Of a stretch of DNA of 64,000 bases, positions 61,601 to 64,000 are shown piece by piece. Numbering within the stretch: the stretch's first letter is position 1; every line of letters starts with the position of its first letter. This stretch comes from Lonicera japonica (Eukaryota; Streptophyta; Magnoliopsida; Dipsacales; Caprifoliaceae). A model generated the notes under the pieces. The model saw only the letters and a program-made list of their open reading frames with translations, searched no databases and was not told the DNA's origin. The position numbers and the translations under genes are program-made. The stretch lies in assembly GCA_021464415.1 (NCBI GenBank), contig CM038464.1:1922001-1986000 (forward strand). Direction: 5' to 3'.

Positions 61601-64000
61601 CAATCTAATCAATATATAAAAAAAATTAAGAAAGAGATTATAAACCTAATCTAATGAATTTCTTCTCAACTTCGCAAATCGCATCGTAGAGCCAGGGTGT
61701 GTATGTATAAACTCGGTACGCGTTGAGAAGAAATTCGGTAAATCAATTACCATAAATTTGATTGACTGAATGCTACAAATGAAAATTCCTGTGTTTTGTA
61801 GCTCTAGTTCTTCTTCAAGAGAGATCAATTAAACACAATAGGCTATTAGTGTATTTCAGTGACATTTTTAGAGAACAGCTATCAGGATATACTGAAGCAG
61901 TGATATAGTATATTAGGCTCTATTCACTTTGAAAAGTTTAACTTTGACCAGTTCACTCACAGCTTATGGAAATTGATGAACTGAAAAAATTCAGGCACGT
62001 GATGAGAAGACTAGAGTTTTGATGTTTATTAAGTAAGAATTGATGTATCCATATACATTATTATCCACTTAATACAAAATATATGAGTGTGGCTGTTGGT
62101 GTGTGTATATTTGTATTGGCAAGCATATTGGGTACAAACATAATAGAATTATATGAAAAAAGTGACTCACAATGTCTGCTGTTGCACTTTTTATGGAATC
62201 CAGCTTCGGGAAGCACGATCGTTTGCTCTGCAAAGAGGGGAAAACATTGAGCTACTTTTTTTTCCTTTTGACAGGTAAAAAGATATTGAGCTATACTTCA
62301 TAGTCACTTTAAAACTTTGTAGCATCTTTCTTGTAATTTCCCATAAAAATACTCTTCGTTGGATACAATTTCTCACAAAACATTGACATCATCTTTTGTA
62401 ATTATATTTTTTTTTATAAGAAACGATATTTTCTTGCATTTCAAAAGATAATACATCAAATGGAGAAGCAAGGCTAAGACACAGAGAATGAGAGATCCAC
62501 TAGGCTCAGCCTTCAAAAAAACAAGCAAAACATATAAAAAGCTGCAAAGCTGGGACAGCTTAGCAACAAAAATTAAAATCATCAACCCCAAACAAAAAAC
62601 GCTCAGTACTATCGAAACTCTGGACGCTTTAGCCCACAATCCAACCAAAAATCTAATATAATCCCACACATCTCCTACAGAGCTGCTTCTATCTTCAAAT
62701 AACCTCCTATTTCTTTCCATCTATATAACCCAGGCCATGGCCAAGACTATAAAACTCCATAAGCTTTTTACCTTCTCTCTGCTCTGTTCAAACTGCCATA
62801 TCATTTCTAGAAGACCTGACCATTTTCTTGGCGGCGCCCCTGTTATGTCAAACATTTCAAACACCAATGCCCAAATTTTTTGTGAAAACATGCAGTGGAG
62901 AAGGATGTGATCAATGTCCTCTCCACTCCTTTTGCATAGCACACACCACGATGGCGAAAAACACATATTTGGCCTCCTCCCTTGAATTACATCACAAGTG
63001 CTCACTCCACCTCTCAAAAGGAGCCAAGCGAACACCTTAACCTTTGAAGGAACCCCCTGTTTCCAGACAAAACTGAAACGTTTGGATGAGATTATGGAAA
63101 AAAATGTGCCAGCTTCTTCCCTCTGAATCTCCGTAACATATAATTTTGATGCCTAAGAAATCGTGATAAGATCCCAGCCTATTGAAATCGTCAATCCTGG
63201 CGGTTAAATAACAAGTTATCAAGTCACGCCGAACAAAGTTCTTGGTCAGGTTGCAACTATGGAAACAAAACTGAATAGTTTGGATGAGATTATAGAAAAA
63301 AATGTGACCAGCTTCTTCCCTCTGAATCTCCGTAACATATAATTTTGATGAGAAATCATGGCAGTTAAATAACAAGATATCAAGTCATCCCGAACAAAGT
63401 TCTTGGTCAGGTTGCAGCTATAATGTGACCAGCCCCTTCCCTCTGAATCTCCGTAACATATCATTTTGATGCCTAAGAAATCGTGATAAGATCCCAGCCT
63501 ATTGAAATCGTCAATCCTAAGGTTAAATAACAAGTTATCAAGTCATACCGAACAAAGTCCCTAACATATAATTTTGATGCCTAAGAAATCGTGATAAGAT
63601 CCCAGCCTATTGAAATCGTCAATCCTGGCTGAACCTTGGACCTCCCATGAAAACAAGCTCTGATACCATGTTAGATTGTTAAGAACCATCTCTCCCAAAA
63701 GCTTAAGTTGTTAGGAGAAGGAACCGCAACGAATATTATGCTTGACAACTTCCAAGTAAAGACGGAGATGACCAATTTATTCATACGATATGAATGCCCA
63801 AAAAAAAAACAAGAATGAGAAACAAAATTACCAGCAGTAAGTTGAGGGCTTCACTAAGCTTATATCCTTGAACCCAGAACATGTATGCCAACTGTAATGC
63901 ATAATAAACCTTTAGCACATTACGTATTAGAGGTTAATCAATGGCACAGATATGTTAATAGATACAACAGAACACAGCAAATCCTAAAAGAGTATGAAAC
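56919..64000 (-). CDS. SEX4: Phosphoglucan phosphatase SEX4/DSP4-like, C-terminal part (gene runs off the right edge)
   Basis: Six C-terminal exons: 63832-63891, 62171-62227, 61187-61282, 59928-59987, 57370-57477, 56919-57047. All are in phase 0 with GT-AG introns, giving 169 residues. The order is AYMFWVQGYKLSEALNLL (end of the phosphatase domain), SKRSCFPKLDSIKSATADI, then the CBM48-type starch-binding module: PVTLTWNGDKSSTVEISGLD, IGWGQ, RIPLKYDKEKGLFVLHRELP, EGCYEYKYVVDGQW and NKDGHTNNYIQ. The tail is PELTKNERLIIRQFLEACPD. In SEX4 this module packs on a dual-specificity phosphatase that removes phosphate from starch glucan in chloroplasts. The catalytic Cys loop and transit peptide (roughly 210 residues by comparison with the 379-aa Arabidopsis protein) lie beyond 64000, so activity cannot be judged. 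Introns hold a SINE, a TRIM, a MITE and a LINE piece. Confidence 0.93.
57614..57773 (-). mobile_element. tRNA-derived SINE with 16-bp target duplication (SEX4 intron)
   Basis: GAGTTTGGACCACTTT flanks both sides (57598-57613 and 57774-57789). On the minus strand, GGGTTGCCATAGTGGTAAGG (A-box) and AGGTTTGATTCCCC (B-box) lead into a GC-rich body and a poly-A tail (the T-run at 57611-57620). The perfect duplication shows a recent insertion. Confidence 0.93.
58566..58613. repeat. GGGA/GA microsatellite
   Basis: A (GGGA)n stretch passes into about 15 GA units in a SEX4 intron. Confidence 0.95.
58762..59769 (+). mobile_element. TRIM (miniature LTR retrotransposon), very young
   Basis: LTRs of 210 bp each (58762-58971 and 59560-59769) start TGTTAACATA, end CTTTACA and differ at only two positions by eye. 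A primer-binding site TGGTATCAAAGCAATAAG begins at 58972. A polypurine tract (GAGTTTGAGGGGGA) ends at 59559. The flanks GGTAA / GGCAA are a near-perfect 5-bp duplication. The 588-bp interior has no gag or pol. A plus-strand frame at 59058-59276 (72 aa) has no recognised motif. Confidence 0.95.
59266..59485 (+). repeat. Tandem telobox array inside the TRIM
   Basis: About six units of AAACCCTAGCCGCTGTGTTT plus a CATCCCAGCG(C/T)(A/G)T spacer. Nearly every unit opens with AAACCCTA, the plant telobox (telomere-like) word. Confidence 0.9.
60818..61120. mobile_element. MITE family E copy 3 (SEX4 intron)
   Basis: Ends GGTCCATTTGATAACATGGA and, inverted, GGCTCCGTTTGATAACAACA. GTGAGAAGCTAGAAAATAAG is shared with copies at 11.5 and 13.6 kb. 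Confidence 0.82.
62405..63069 (-). pseudogene. LINE reverse-transcriptase C-terminal fragment (zf-RVT), in SEX4 intron
   Basis: On the minus strand, WKQGVPSKVKVFAWLLLRGG leads into CVLCKRSGEDIDHILLHC, the Cys/His pattern of the plant LINE reverse-transcriptase zinc-binding domain. AMAWVI is followed by a stop and then MERNRRLF; the usual residue there is Trp, so a TGG-to-TAG change is likely. A hydrophobic tail continues to an A-run at about 62406. It is 5'-truncated and dead. Confidence 0.88.
63059..63630. repeat. Four partial tandem copies of an approximately 195-bp unit
   Basis: Copies begin at about 63059, 63258, 63420 and 63560. Shared words include CCCTCTGAATCTCCGTAACA, AAATCGTGATAAGATCCCAG and ATTGAAATCGTCAATCCT. 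Copy 2 has an internal deletion and copies 3 and 4 are truncated. The block lies between the LINE fragment and the primer-binding-site-like motif at 63655, so it may be the interior of a small LTR element. Confidence 0.85.
63655..63815 (-). mobile_element. LTR end plus primer-binding-site relic
   Basis: On the minus strand, TCTAACATGGTATCAGAGCT is a typical LTR end followed by an initiator Met-tRNA primer-binding site. The LTR side (63673 onward on the plus strand, TGTTAGATTG...) runs towards the SEX4 exon at 63832. The second LTR was not found. Confidence 0.6.

Overview
The window is nuclear DNA of a flowering plant, most likely a eudicot. It is AT-rich, with GT-AG introns, long intergenic stretches and many plant transposon families (Tourist/PIF, Stowaway, MULE, hAT, CACTA, TRIM, LINE, SINE). 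The lineage is not fixed by the sequence; an asterid is only an impression.

Four protein genes are supported, all on the minus strand: a SIAMESE-type CDK inhibitor (16.5-16.9 kb), a gene like Arabidopsis At3g52170 annotated as DNA-binding (31.4-33.6 kb), a 14-exon GT-B glycosyltransferase like At5g04480 (39.7-51.2 kb), and the C-terminal six exons of a SEX4-like phosphoglucan phosphatase (56.9 kb to beyond the right edge). I joined the exons by reading splice sites and reading frame by hand.

Layout. 1-16.5 kb is gene-free: a dead LINE ORF1, a CACTA end, a candidate solo LTR, MITEs, SINE relics and diverged duplicated non-coding blocks. 17-31 kb is a second gene desert with a four-layer transposon nest at 24.5-30.8 kb. 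31-64 kb is the genic half. Its introns and spacers carry a copia-like element split by a hAT element, a very young TRIM, a SINE with perfect target duplication, MITEs and a LINE fragment.

The genes do not form a functional pathway. What links them is gene order. From memory of Arabidopsis locus numbers, SIM/GT are neighbours on chromosome 5 (At5g04470/At5g04480) and the DNA-binding gene/SEX4 are neighbours on chromosome 3 (At3g52170/At3g52180). This window has all four interleaved, as expected for the pre-duplication order. I found no new defence-like or operon-like system. The most notable content is this interleaved synteny, the nested mobile DNA, the telobox array in the TRIM, and a one-base frame problem in the DNA-binding gene.
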